A stretch of DNA of 64,000 bases from positions 1-64,000 of the forward strand of contig JAMKCH010035778.1 in the NCBI GenBank assembly GCA_023653785.1, given 5' to 3'. Under the pieces are notes generated by a model. It was not told where the DNA came from, did no database searches, and saw nothing but the letters and a program-made list of their open reading frames with translations. Below are positions 1-10,838 of the stretch, piece after piece; position 1 is the stretch's first letter; each line of letters starts with the position of its first letter. This stretch comes from Ophioderma brevispina. Lineage: Eukaryota > Echinodermata > Ophiuroidea > Amphilepidida > Ophiodermatidae. Made by a program: the position numbers and the translations under genes.

Positions 1-310
1 CTCCTGTGCGAATCCGGTTTAAGGTGACCCATTCCTTGCGTGGGAGATTGCTGCCAGGTGGTATTTCTGTCTTAGGTGTAATAGAGAGTTGATCTGGTCT
101 TGGTCTCTGGACTTTGCCTCTGTAAACTTTACGATTCAGATCTCTGTGCAGGGGGACACTTTTTTTCACACTCTTTCCCCACAACTGGAATCTCATTGGC
201 TCCCGCGTAGGCTTTGTCTTCATGTCAACACTTTCTGCTAGACCCTCGTCTTCATATCGGGAGGATTGCGTTACGCATTACTCTCGGTTATAATTGGGCA
301 TTATTACATT
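1..310. other. Start of tandem unit 1; no gene seen
   Basis: No coding signal is seen. The stretch about 120-245 aligns by eye with 32405-32500: both carry 'cagatctctg', then a pyrimidine-rich run, then 'ctttgtcttcatgtcaacac' or a close variant. That places the left edge of the three-copy duplicated locus near here. The first 120 bases have no partner elsewhere in the window. Confidence 0.5.
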
Positions 311-319
311 ATTACATTA

Positions 320-690
320 CAAGGGGGCACATGTGGTGCAGTGGATCAGCGCACGCCTCATAAGCATAAGGTTGTGGATTTGAGCCCCGCTGTCGCCAAA
401 GTGTTGTGCACTTGGGCAGGGCACTTTACCTCGCTTGCTTCTCTCCACCCAGGAGTATAAATGGGTACCGGCATATGCTGGGAATGCAAAACAGACTCGC
501 TGTGCGGGAGGAGTGGCGAACCCCCAACAGCAACATTATATGAGGGAGTCTGGCCCAAACGCCAATGACAGAGAGATGGGCACTCCGCCTGCGGGCGCAC
601 CATTTGCATTTGCATTATATTATACCCTTCGCACCTACTTTGTATTATGGATCAATGTTGGTCACTGTAAGTACATTTAATAAAATATCC
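320..690 (+). mobile_element. tRNA-derived SINE
   Basis: Non-autonomous retroposon transcribed by RNA polymerase III. A box-like sequence lies at 334-349 (tggtgcagtggatcag) and a B box-like sequence at 376-386 (ggatttgagcc), at tRNA spacing. The body after the head (about 410-490) contains 'ggcagggcactttacctcgc' and 'cacccaggagtataaatggg', the kind of central block shared by many invertebrate tRNA-SINEs. Short alternating TTACATTA repeats precede the head and an AT-rich tail follows near 680. Overlapping ORFs here are shadows of the SINE. The family name is not assigned. Exact ends are uncertain because no clean target duplication could be fixed. Confidence 0.75.
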
Positions 691-1319
691 TACCTATATA
701 TTTATCCCAACATTAATTGGTGGGGGCGGAAAGGGGTTTGAAGAAGTAGCTAAAGAAACAGTTCACCGTTAACAATAAAACATTGTAAACTCTTAGACCA
801 TCGGATATGTAAGCACACCTCAAATCTTATCTTAATTTGCTATCTTTATGGTCCACTCACAACCTCTTGATTTATTTTTCTTCCCTTTTCTCTTTATTTC
901 CGTCTTCGCACCCCCGTTAGCAACTGCCCGAAACTGATTCAATTCGGTAAGTGCACTTCATATGTATAATACGCTCAGTCAAGACGCACTGAGAAATACA
1001 GGAGGAGGAGGTATTATAGTAGATTTCAAATTAAGTGAGACTCCACGCATATTCCGACAGGGATGGTATTGATATGGGGTTCAATCCCCGGCCATGCGGA
1101 GACTAGGCCTTTGTTGCCATTACAAAACATATTGTGTCCATGGTACAAAGTTCCTGTACAGAATTGGCTTACTGGAATCTGATGCATTCAGTTCTACAAT
1201 GGTCTGTTAATGATAGAATGACTTATGCCATGGTTGACCGAGATGTTAAATCCGCTTTGCGCTAATCTCTTAATACATAGTCCATAAGCCAGTTTCTGTA
1301 CGGGCCTTAAAATTCGAGT
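691..1319. other. AT-rich spacer with a SINE-like relic
   Basis: No gene seen. About 1065-1140 holds a short repeat with a B box-like 'ggggttcaatccccgg' followed by 'ggagactaggcctttgttgc'. It is matched at 38845-38925 ('gggggtttaatcctggcc', 'ggagactagacctttgttgc'). The pair looks like two worn copies of one dispersed, possibly tRNA-derived, repeat. Confidence 0.4.
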
Positions 1320-3990
1320 TTGTTGCACCCACCTGGTGATTAATTTTCCAATATATCACCTTGAAGGGGGTGTCCCCCTGACTAGGATTAGGTATGTTTC
1401 CGCCCCGAAAAGTTGCACATTAGCGCGTACTGCCTATTTCAAAATGGCTACCATTGTTTTATGAAAAACTGCTATTATATTTTTATTATGGATAGGAAAT
1501 TTATGCAGGACTAAGCGAAATAAAGTTCTGCCTTCCTTAAGTGGGCTTAAACATTTAAGTGTCCAAGATGGCCGCCGATAGGAGGCATGTACTAAAATTG
1601 CCAAATAGATGGGGTAAGAATGTGAGTAATATTTTTAGAGCACCAAAAAGAGATTCAATGACATCTGTGTATTACGGACATGATCATAACTCATGATGGC
1701 GGCGGTTATTACCCGCTCCACGGGCATGAATTCAAGAAGAAAAAAAAACCTGCACATCTTTTTCGACATAATAAGAACATAAAGAAATACTATTGATAAC
1801 ATTTTCCCGCAATTTTATTTCGTACTTCTGGATAATGCAGACATCAACCCCAGTTGAGGCTGGGAAGGAAGCTGATAAAGAGGCAGTAAAGAGTGAGAAG
1901 GAGCCCGTGGTACAAGTCAGAAGAAACAAGGCTACACTTGTGATGTGCTCGCGAAAGAAATTAGGTCACCATATTTACATTTTACCTTCTACATTTACAC
2001 ATTTTTCACTTCTTCCTAAGCAATTTTTTATGGGAAGCCTTATGAAGTACACTGAGTGGTCTTAAAGACAGTCACACCCCTTTATTATGATTTTGTTGTA
2101 TCAGGTTGATATGAGTTGTGGTCCTCCTATGAAAACTATTATAAGTCATTTTAAACTACGTTATATGGCCCAAGTAGTAACAGCTATAGTAACGGCACTC
2201 TCAATAGTCGGGGGATATGGTTCCAAAAATTATGCCATTGACCGTAAAGTTGAGTACTACAAAATGTTTGCTGCAAAGGATAGATTAGGGTGTGTAAGAA
2301 TAAGAATCTGCCGGGTGCCACCCTGGGCATCCTTGGGCATTTTGAGAAATCCAAGATGCGTCGCCATAAATGTAAGTAATATTCACCCGATATTATAAAA
2401 ACTATGGAGTTACTAGCTATAATCTAGGATCCAATACACAAGTGTATGGCACTTGTAACATTAAGTAATATTCAAATTCACAATGGAAGCCAAATATAAT
2501 CAATTTAAAATATGCCCGAAACAGCAAATACCTGCGATAAAAATTAAACATGAAGTACCTGGTGATTAGGTTGTTAGATACAATAAATGTATCTATGACA
2601 CTTTTAAAGTTCTAACATGACGTCAATCAATATGGCAGCCAAAAACGTGAATATCTCAAAAAACAATTGACCACAATTCCAATATTACCTTCAAGTATAA
2701 ATATTGGTCAATGAAAACAATTAGAAATGTACCTATGATCATAACAAGTGATACCAGCGTAATCCCGATGAAATACAAAATGTGCCAAATTCAACTTGAG
2801 TGCAATATATGTGAAAAAATTGTAATTCCTGTGTTTTGACAAACTTTGCCACCAATATGGTTTTATTTCGATTTTGGCGCATTAAAACAAATGAAATGTA
2901 TGTGGTACATTGGTAAGGATCAAAGGTACACTTCTAATGTTCATTGGCACATTGAATTTAGAATTGCCATATGTAATAATTATAAATTGTGTAACGTTAT
3001 TTTTGAAAGATGTTCACGTTTTTGGTGCTAATTGATTGACGCCATGTTACATTTTTAAAAGTATCAGAAATACATTTGTTGTGTCTAACACATAACCATA
3101 AGTAGTTCGAGTCTATTTTTATCGCAGGTATTGCTGTTATATGGGCATATTTAAATTATTGATTTTGAGATGACTTAATGTTACAAGTGCCCATCACTTG
3201 TGCATGGATCATATAGTAGATCTAGTAACTCCATAGTTTGATAACTAGGGTTGTGAATATATATTATCATTAATGGCGACGCCATCTTAGATTTGCTCAA
3301 AATGCCAAGGCATGGCCAGGTGGCACCCGGCAGATTCTTATTCTAGATACCCCTATCTATAATTTTCAGCAAAAAAAAGTGGTATACTCAATCTGTACGG
3401 TCACATGAAGGTTCTACCTGACTACAGGACAAGTCAATAACACCCACTTTAGTATGTTTTAATCTTGGAAATGATTTAGGGTCATTGTTAGAAAGGTTGT
3501 GTAATAACGCCGAAAAGATGGGTAGGGCTGCGGGGCGGCCAGGATTGGGAGGAACCCGAGAGCGAGGGAGAAGCACCCGCCAGCTGGGAAAAAACCAGAC
3601 CGGTGAGGGGCAAATAGAGATGAGACCAGAAAGAGTGGGGAGCTTATAAAATAGATCAAAGGTATTATTTAAGCAATTTCCCATTTTCTAAGTGAATTTT
3701 TTCAAGCAACAAAGCATGCCTCCTTGCGGCGGCCATCTTGAACTCCTAGATGTTTAGCCCCCTTCAGGTAGTTACAAAATTGTTGGTGTAGTCGTGGATA
3801 AAATTTCTATCTGTAATGAAATTATAATGGGCGGTTTACATAAAAACAATGGCAGGCCATGTTGAAATGGGCAGGAACGCAAACGTGCACTTTTCGCGGG
3901 ATGAAACATACCTAATCCTAGTCATGGGGGACATTTTCCCCTTTAAGGTGGATATATGGGACAATTAATCACTAGTTGGGTGAAACGAAG
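1320..3990. mobile_element. Giant fold-back (long terminal inverted repeat) element F1
   Basis: The left arm (about 1322-2790) is an imperfect inverted copy of the right arm (about 2850-3986), with the centre near 2800-2840. Landmarks pair in mirror order. 'gtgattaatt' near 1335 pairs with its complement near 3965; 'gactaggattaggtatgttt' near 1380 with 3905-3925; 'aagatggccgccg' near 1565 with 3727-3740; 'agaatctgccgggtgccacc' near 2305 with 3320-3340; 'ctatggagttacta' near 2402 with 3223-3236. The arms have drifted by substitutions and indels. Unpaired inserts sit in each arm (about 1620-2150 and 3390-3690). No transposase was found, so this is a non-autonomous element of unknown superfamily. 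Target duplication not identified. Confidence 0.8.
1793..2065 (+). other. Coding-like ORF in the F1 left arm, unrecognised
   Basis: A 90-codon ORF whose middle (residues about 15-50) is rich in Lys and Glu and looks less random than its surroundings. It lies in the part of the left arm with no partner in the right arm, so it could be captured or residual element sequence. No family is recognised and no start context or splice signals support it. It may be chance. Confidence 0.15.
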
Positions 3991-3999
3991 AAAATCTGA

Positions 4000-4744
4000 T
4001 GATGGCAGCGTATGGACTATCAAGGTTGGACCATTTTTGACAGCCAAATAAAAACTTAGATGTGCTATGTGTGCATTGATATAAAAATGCATTATTTCTC
4101 CAATGCTATGATAAGGACTGATATTTTGCAGGTCATGGTTAAGTTATGTCAAAAATAACGTTTAATGAAATAATTGATGGTGTTTTCATCCTGATACTTC
4201 AATTCAGACACCCAAGCTATCTCAAGATGTGAAATAATTTACTTTTGGTCAACATTTATTTACTAGCTACATTACTACACATTGTATGAGTACCATAACC
4301 TCTTTTACCTGTGGCAATTAAATAATTCTTCTTACCTCTCACGGTGAATGGACAGGCCTAAAACTTTTAATGAGGTCTCACTTATTTTTAAATCTACTAT
4401 AGTATCTGACGACACATCAACAGAATCGTGTCATTTTAGTGTCACACAGATATTTCCATTTCAATTAAATGTATTATCATATACATGTTAGAGAAAGCCC
4501 AGTTTTAGAAGCAAGAGGAAACCGGAGTACCCGGAGAGAACCTGCGAGGCCGAGTATGAACTGGAAAGCAAACGCACATAAAATAATTGTCAGCATATCC
4601 TAACCTCGGTGAAGATACTACTTTCACATTTTATTGGCTTAAATGACCGGAAAGGATGAGAAAATGATTACCCGGAAACTTTTTACGAAACATTTTGGCA
4701 TTATAGCGCACAGGAGCAAAGTTCACTGGGTTAAGTTGGCGTTC
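4000..4744. other. Non-coding spacer, nothing assigned
   Basis: AT-rich sequence with no credible ORF, RNA gene or repeat partner in the window. Confidence 0.4.
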
Positions 4745-5085
4745 ATGTCAACTTATGCAGTAATTCTATTAAAGGTCCCAGGAAATGAGATGACAAACCT
4801 ACTCAAAATCTTTAAGGGACATCCCATTCCAATAAACAGGGCCAGAAAAAAGAATACACTACCAGTGACATCATTAGTGAAACTATTGATTTTCAGTCCG
4901 TGTTATGAATATATTCACACCAGTCCCCTGGTATTTTCTATTACTCTCTGAAAATCAATGATACCACAAATGATGTCATCACCAACCCAAATATTTAATG
5001 TTTTTTGTCCCTCCTTGTATACTTGACACAAACCACATCAATTATATTTGCATTTCCTGGGACCTTTAAACTTCAGCATATGTAC
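4745..5085. mobile_element. Small fold-back MITE
   Basis: Inverted arms around a centre near 4910. A 19-bp perfect pair, ttaaaggtcccaggaaatg, lies at 4769-4787 with its complement at 5051-5069. An inner pair reads 'gacatcatta...attgattttcag' (4868-4896) against 'ctgaaaatcaatg...gatgtcat' (4949-4981). It has no protein and no target duplication was fixed. The ORF at 4643-4951 reads through it and is not a gene. Confidence 0.65.
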
Positions 5086-5098
5086 CATGATACATGAT

Positions 5099-5172
<74 letters not shown>
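5099..5172. repeat. (ATC)n trinucleotide microsatellite
   Basis: About 24-25 uninterrupted ATC/CAT units. In one frame it reads as a poly-His run inside a short ORF, which is a by-product of the repeat. Confidence 0.97.
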
Positions 5173-5214
5173 CACATTACATTTGCTGAATTCATCATTG
5201 GAAGGACATTGGTG

Positions 5215-5399
5215 TACATCAAAGAATGGATTGGATCATCAATGCCATCCGATCTTCAAACTAAATAGCAGGTTAGGCCACACCACGTAAAATCTGTATT
5301 GAATTTCCTGAATAAAGCATACAACCTCTTAGAATAAATGGAACCGTCTAAATCTTTAATGATATTATGGTGAAATATATTGTGAAAACTTATTAATAC
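5215..5399. repeat. Tandem-unit segment left of the mariner insertion
   Basis: It aligns by eye with 32678-32895 of unit 3: 'atcaaagaatggattggat', 'ggttaggccacaccacgtaa' and 'gcatacaacctct' occur in the same order. The alignment resumes on the far side of the mariner element at 8347. Confidence 0.75.
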
Positions 5400-5794
5400 T
5401 ACAGGGCGTATCAAAAAGAAGTAAACAGTTTTGAAAGTATCATAAATGTAGAAAGTATGTAGTATTTGGTCAGTTTTATTTGAGTTTCATGTACATTGGT
5501 ATCTTTTCAATCCACAGTCCCAAAATCAGTCATGTACGACAATCAATAAAGATTTTCTGACTGTTTTTGTAACCCGAGCACAAATGCGGTTGTGCAAAAC
5601 AATCATGGGTTCGAATCATGGGTTATTGTTGGGCAGCCTATAGTCAAACAACTCCAGGTCACTTACATTGGTGTTGGGTTCAAACCCTGTACATTCAAGC
5701 TACACAAAATGAAAGTAACTTTGAGTTTTGGACACACAACACTCTTATTCCAACACCATAGCCTGTTTTAGCAAACCAAAATAACACAATTGGT

Positions 5795-6850
5795 ATGGCA
5801 CCACAATTTAATCCGCAACAAAGAGCATTCCTTGTGTCTGAATATCATCGCACCCAAAGTTTTCAAGAGGTGCAGTTACGGAGATTTCGCCAAGAGTACC
5901 CTAATGCACGCCATCCTTCTCGTGGTGCAATTTACAACAACGTTAGGAAATATCAAAGAACTGGTACAAGCAGAAATCTCAACAACGAGAGATCTGGCAG
6001 ATCCCATACTGGCAGATCTGCTGAAAACATTCAGGCTGTTGAAAATCTCCTTCAGGAAGAGCAAGCGTGTGTCAAAGAGTTTCCTGTCGTCGAATGGCCT
6101 GGAAATTCCATCTGCAACTTTCAACGGAATAACCCGCTCAGACTTACGTTTTCATCCGTATCAAATGATACGTCGCCATTGCCTTCAGCCTGGCGATTTC
6201 CAACGTCGAATGGCTAGCAGGCCGTCCCCAACGCTTCCTAGAAAACTAAATTATCGGTGATGAGGCTGGATTTGCCATGAATACTGTTGTGAACACCCAC
6301 AATGTTAGGGGCAGCCGCCGCTTGATTTGCGTATCATAGTAGCGATGAAAGAACCAAGTTGACAGATTGGGTTAGGTTAGTTGGCAATGGAACGCTCATT
6401 GGACCCGTCTTCTTCAGACAGAACATCAATGGGGATCGATACCTCTAGATGATCAATGAAGATGTTGTTCCATTCATTGAACAGAATCTTCCTGGTTTTC
6501 AGCTACAGCGAAATGGCCAATTTCAACGAGCGTGGTGGGCACAAGATGGTGCGCCTCCCCACAGAAGACGAGTTATTTGGAGATCGTGTTATTGCCCTGA
6601 ACCATCAAATCGAGTTGCCATCACTATCTCCTGATCTGACTCCGTTAGATTTTTTCTTGTGGGGACACCTCAAATCCAGAGTTTTTACGACTCCTCCAGC
6701 AGACCTTAATGAGCTTCAGCGTAGAATCACGCCAGAGGTTGATATTGTCAGACAGGAACGCCATGCTGAGGAAGGCCGGTGTGTGCATCCAAAGAGGTGG
6801 AGGAAATGTGGAGGGTTAAGTGTGAGTGATTCGAAGAAAGATTTAACATA
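5795..6850 (+). pseudogene. Mariner-like (DUF4817) transposase, broken
   Basis: Cut-and-paste transposase remnant. The first frame starts MAPQFNPQQRAFLVSEY and continues through the helix-turn-helix DUF4817-like region (residues about 1-60), including 'RRFRQEYPNARHPSRGAIY'. After about codon 90 the frame breaks. The catalytic core is spread over several frames: GDEAGF with the first Asp codon at 6259, AQDGAPPH with the second at 6545 and PLDFFLWG with the third at 6648. The 103-nt gap between the last two fits a DD34D-type spacing plus a frameshift. Stops and frameshifts make it non-functional. The start was chosen at the ATG preceding the conserved FNPQQRA motif. It lies about 395 bp inside the left terminal repeat. 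Confidence 0.85.
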
Positions 6851-6987
6851 TCAAAAGTACTGAATAGTAATGTTATGATTTTGATTAACTTTGCGCAACA
6901 GCATTTGTCTTTGGTTGCAGAAAATAGCCATATTTTTTTTCATCGATTGTCACACTCCAATGATTTTGCACTCACTGAAAGAAAAAG

Positions 6988-7246
6988 ATATATGGATATC
7001 TGGATTGCTGAGGGGGGTCACCCGGGAGGAGTTGGTGAAGGTAATCGGAGAAATGAAAAAGGAAAGGCGGCTGGTCCCTCGGAGGTGAGTGTTGAGATCA
7101 TTATTGCAAGTGGAGAGATAGGGATCGGGGTGATGATCGAGTTGTGTCAGAGAGTATTAGATGGAGGAGGGATGCCAGAGGAGTGGGCAGTGAGAGTGGT
7201 AGTTCCAATTTTTAAAGGGAAAGGGGATGCAATGAGTTGTGGCGCA
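6988..7246 (+). pseudogene. Non-LTR (RTE-like) reverse transcriptase fragment, 5' part
   Basis: RT N-terminal blocks in two frames: TREELVKVIGEMKK, then GKAAGPSEVSVEIIIASGE, then MPEEWAVRVVVPIFKGKGDA, ending at the CGAY motif. These are finger-domain motifs of endonuclease-type LINE RTs. The wording resembles RTE-like elements of marine invertebrates, from memory of the family. The fragment sits downstream of the mariner transposase and continues at 8101 after a MITE insertion. It lacks the YxDD catalytic block. Confidence 0.8.
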
Positions 7247-8097
7247 TACTACGTAAATCATAAAAAATTGTTGCAAGGATTAAAGATGATCTTGACCTTA
7301 ATGCTATTACTATATCATAATTTTGTTGTTGTTTTTATAAAACACATGTAATATACTTCTAAATGTTGAAAAATGAAAGAAATCGCGTAAAAAGCAGATA
7401 AGCCAGATATGCACCAATTTGTGTTGTGAGAATGTATTTTACAATATCAGTATCAGGATGCAGTTGTCAACTTAATGTACCATGTTCTTGATTATTTCAA
7501 CTACAGATTAATCAATGAATCAATTAATCAATGAATTTATTTATACTAATGTGCCAACTGATATGACGAATCCAAACACCAATTCACCTGTTGCAGAGCA
7601 AGAAAACAAGATCTTCCCATTGTTTAGGATATTGCATAGAGTTTAGTTCCTTATTGGCATAGCTTGTATCTATACCTAGATTACAGTAGTAGTGTTGAAA
7701 CCCTTTTCATTTAAACATCAAGATTAATTGGGTGAGATTTTGTGTGAACATTAAATTCTTTTTGAAGATCAATTAAGAAGATCATGGCTATTCATATCAA
7801 TTAAACAAAATAGCATGGGTCATCATTACTTTCATAATGCTATGCCCCGTATAGTATCGTACATTAACATATTCTTGCTTAACTGTATAAATCCCATTGG
7901 AATGGAGGAAAAAGAGGTGTGCTTACAAAATTAGTCATATCTGGCTTATTTTTTAATCGTTCTCTTTCATTTTTTTCAACATTTGGAGTTATATTAGATT
8001 TGCTTTAATAAAGCAACAACAAATCTATGATTCAGTGATTTGATCAAGGTCAAGTTCATATGCAACCCCTGCACAATTTTTTTTTATTCACGTAGTA
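7247..8097. mobile_element. TA-ended MITE, copy 1 (inserted in the LINE fragment)
   Basis: Inverted termini: left 'tactacgtaaat' at 7247, right ending at 8097 with 'attcacgtagta'. The inverted similarity extends about 50 bp inward, with 'ttgacctt' near 7293 and 'aaggtcaa' near 8046. The MITE separates the GAY and RGVKLLEH motifs of the LINE RT, so it inserted after the LINE. A second copy of the same family is at 54781-56670, matching through 'aatgaaagaaatcg', 'cttgtatctatacc' and 'aactgtataaatcccattgg'. No protein. Its TA-rich ends suggest mobilisation by a Tc1/mariner-type transposase (inference). Confidence 0.85.
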
Positions 8098-8100
8098 TAC

Positions 8101-8252
8101 TGTAGGGGTGTGAAATTGTTGGAGCATGCAATGAAAATTGTGGAGCGGGTGTTAGGGAATAGGATTCGGAAGATAGTGGATGGGATGCAATTTGGGTTTA
8201 TGCCAGGAAAGGGAACGATAGATGCAGTGTATATTTTGAGGAGGTTGCAAAT
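8101..8252 (+). pseudogene. Non-LTR reverse transcriptase fragment, 3' part
   Basis: It continues the fragment at 6988-7246. Residues RGVKLLEHAMKIVERVLGNR and then MQFGFMPGKGTIDAVYILRR are the RT motif between the fingers and palm (QxGFxPGxxT type). The sequence leaves the LINE after 'LRRLQ' and returns to mariner sequence about 65 bp before the right terminal repeat. Confidence 0.82.
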
Positions 8253-8346
8253 CTATAATCTATTCCATAATCAAATATGCCAAATACATCAAACATTTTC
8301 TTTTTTCGGATTGTTTATGACTGTTTACTTTTTTTGATACGCCTTG

Positions 8347-9939
8347 TAGTAAAGGTCTTTATACTATGATGAAAATATATTACCACAAGTAGAAAACTTT
8401 TTATTGTGAAATATCTTACTCGAAGTAAAAGTCGTTATTATTTATAAAAAAAAGTATCACTACTAGTAGACTTCTTTATTATGATGAAATAATTAATACT
8501 ATTTAACTCTGCATATTAACACTTAAAAGGCAATGGTTACATGTTCTTCCGATGGTTGGGCGAGCGGAGTAGATTGGTAATCAGACGTTGAAAACCATCT
8601 CATAAGAATAATTTCATGACATATTCAAAACATAACGGGGTAAAATTCATAAAATGATACAGCTTTGCTAAAACTGGTCATATATCGTTCAGGGAATCAC
8701 AAACAATAAGAAAATGTACACTGAATCTGTGTTTGAAATTTCAGACTTTACGACCTTGAGCTTACAACCTCAAGTCAATTCAAATAGCAATGGGAACCCA
8801 TTTGGAGTTCTCATTTTCTTGAGATTCCGCAGAAATTGAAACATTAATAGCTTCTAAATAGTATTTTAATTTTGACGGATCGATTGAGTAAATAAGCAGT
8901 TGTCAATTGCTTAATGAACTATTGAAATATTTAATTGTTACTAATACATATTATAGAAAAAAGATTGATTGGGAGGCTTCGAAGTTAGAATTAATCCAGA
9001 GAGAATTCAAATAAATACAAGTCGATATTGCATGAATAATAAGTCATAAGAAAGCGATTCAATGAATTTTTGAATGTTGCTAATGCATTCGAGCAAGCTT
9101 GAGACCGTTCCGAGAAACACATTGAAATTTGAAACCAAATCATATCAGAATCTCTTTACTTTGATTTAATATAATCATATAGCTAGACTATTAACCGCTT
9201 GTCATGTGTCTATTCATATTGAGGATGGATGATTTTTTTAATTTTAGCATATTCATGACCATTTAGAGAAACGTAGTTCTTCACAATGGCTGAACTATTG
9301 CAAACTATATTTTTTTTTTAAATACCTGTAAAGGTTGATTTTCATATACATTGTAGTTATTTCTTATAATTAAATGAACTCTTTAAAACGTCTATAAAAG
9401 TTTATTTCATTTTTAATAATTATTATTTATTTCATAATTTAAAAAAATTAAATTTACCTGGGTAACGTTGTTCAAACAACAGACTTCAACCTATTTCCCT
9501 GATCTAACAATTAAGATATCCCCAGGGTAGCGTATTTTTATAGTTGTCTTTAAATGCAGAACTAGGATTTTATCATTTCTCTAGACTGCAATTGAAGTAT
9601 TTATTCATTCGATGTTACACAATGGATGTGACAACTTAAACTAACACTGGGTGACAAGGGATTGACATCTCTATAAAAGTGATATTTTTACAATACACAG
9701 GCGTATGCTATTAATTGAATTTCCCACTCTTTTGTACGTGTTGGAAATAGGAAAAAGGGTAAATGAAGAGAGTCGCGAGTTTTTCTGGGTTGACATAACA
9801 CCACTACGCTGTTGTTTAGTCTATGTTCGTGCACGAGTGCAAGGGTGATCTAAAGACAAACTTCAAAAGAGAGGTTTAATGTCTTGTTTGCACATGTGTA
9901 TGCTGATAACAAGCTATAAAGTAAAGCGCTTTTATGATA
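8347..9939. repeat. Tandem unit 1, middle segment
   Basis: Non-coding. 8347-8515 matches 32896-33035 of unit 3. 8763-9250 matches 27065-27510 (unit 2) and 35228-35700 (unit 3), for example 'gcttaatgaactattgaaat' in all three. 9255-9935 matches 37650-38335 (unit 3), including 'aactaggattttatcatttc' and 'aatggatgtgacaactt'. A small ORF shared between the copies at 9709 and 38099 shows mostly amino-acid-changing differences, so I do not call it a gene. Confidence 0.8.
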
Positions 9940-10838
9940 TTAAGGTAGGATTATCGGCTACGGCCTTGTGCCCAGATACTGTTGAAATTCTCATGAAATG
10001 TTGGTATTGGTGAAAGAAACATGTGTGTCAAGTTTTATTTTTTCCAAAAAGGCGTTTTAGAGAAATGTTACCTAATGCGTTTTCAAAATTCCCATAGACT
10101 TTGTACAGGGGCTGATTTTGGCAGTATGAAAATGGACCAAAATGGGGCAATTTTGTGAAAAACTACACATTTTATTTCAATTATTTCTCAGACAAGTAAT
10201 TGATGAGTTATAAGATTGGTGTATGTTTTTAATGGTTAAAGAAATACCAAAAATCCATACAATTTTGTTATTTTTCTGTGTGTGTCATCAAAAACAAAGA
10301 GCAGGTGGTCACAACAACACTTTTTTGTTTAAGTATTTCTAGAAATACTACTTTTCATATTTTTTTTCCTAGAAGAAACTACAACTCCCTTGGTGATGAA
10401 TGAATAAGGTGTCATATGAAAGGAAATCAAATTTAGAAAATTCTCATGTTAGAATTTGCAGATTGAGTGTTTCTATTTGAAGTAATAGTGCTTTTAATTT
10501 TCCCTAAATTAATTTTCCCTAAAATATTTTTTTCTAAAGAATTAACACTTGATTAAAAAAGCCAACGTGAGATTTTAGGTATTTTGTTTATACACACATA
10601 ATACCTGGAGTTTCAGCTTAAAAGCACCTTCCATTTAGGCTGGGAAAATTATTTATTGTAAAGAACTTTTAAAAATTAAATAAAAACAATAAAACAAATC
10701 ATGCAGACTTGAAACTGCAAAAATATGTGGAGGAAAGTTCAATCCTTATCATATTTAAGTTTGGACTAAATTGAGTTAGGGGTTTTGATTTTATGGTCAT
10801 TTTCTGTAAAACCATTTTATCCGATGATCCTACCTTAA
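9940..10838. mobile_element. TTAA-flanked (piggyBac-type?) non-autonomous element
   Basis: TTAA at 9940-9943 and 10835-10838 bracket inverted ends GGTAGGATTATCGG and CCGATGATCCTACC (13 of 14 pair). Units 2 and 3 carry the unfilled site 'tatgttattaaaagac' (about 30137 and 38334), where the single TTAA is visible. TTAA duplication is the hallmark of piggyBac-type transposition. No transposase is encoded. The interior is AT-rich, with nothing else recognised. Confidence 0.82.

Larger units (their letters stand above)
5399..8347 (+). mobile_element. Tc1/mariner-type element with DUF4817 transposase, nested insertions
   Basis: Terminal inverted repeats of about 29 bp: left from 5400 'acagggcgtatcaaaaag', right ending at 8346 with its complement 'tttttgatacgccttgt'. 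They differ at about two positions and are flanked by TA. Unit 3 keeps the uninterrupted site ('attaatactggtcg' at about 32884), which supports a TA target. The element holds a transposase pseudogene (5795-6850) and, in its 3' part, a LINE fragment that was itself split by a MITE. An unfilled element would be about 1.7 kb, normal for this group. Confidence 0.88.

Noticed and set aside
3388..3684. 98-codon reverse ORF in the F1 right arm
   Set aside because: Low-complexity Pro/Ser-rich reading of a non-coding arm; no mirrored ORF in the left arm.
5048..5290. Poly-His ORF
   Set aside because: The His run is the (ATC)n microsatellite read in one frame; nothing else supports a gene.
5570..5700. 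Two B box-like motifs (ggttcgaat, gggttcaaaccc), possible tRNA or SINE
   Set aside because: No matching A box at tRNA spacing and no cloverleaf; they lie in the mariner 5' region.
9709..9849. Small ORF (MLLIEF...) shared with 38099-38320
   Set aside because: The two copies differ mainly by amino-acid-changing bases and the unit 1 frame stops early, so there is no sign of selection on a protein.
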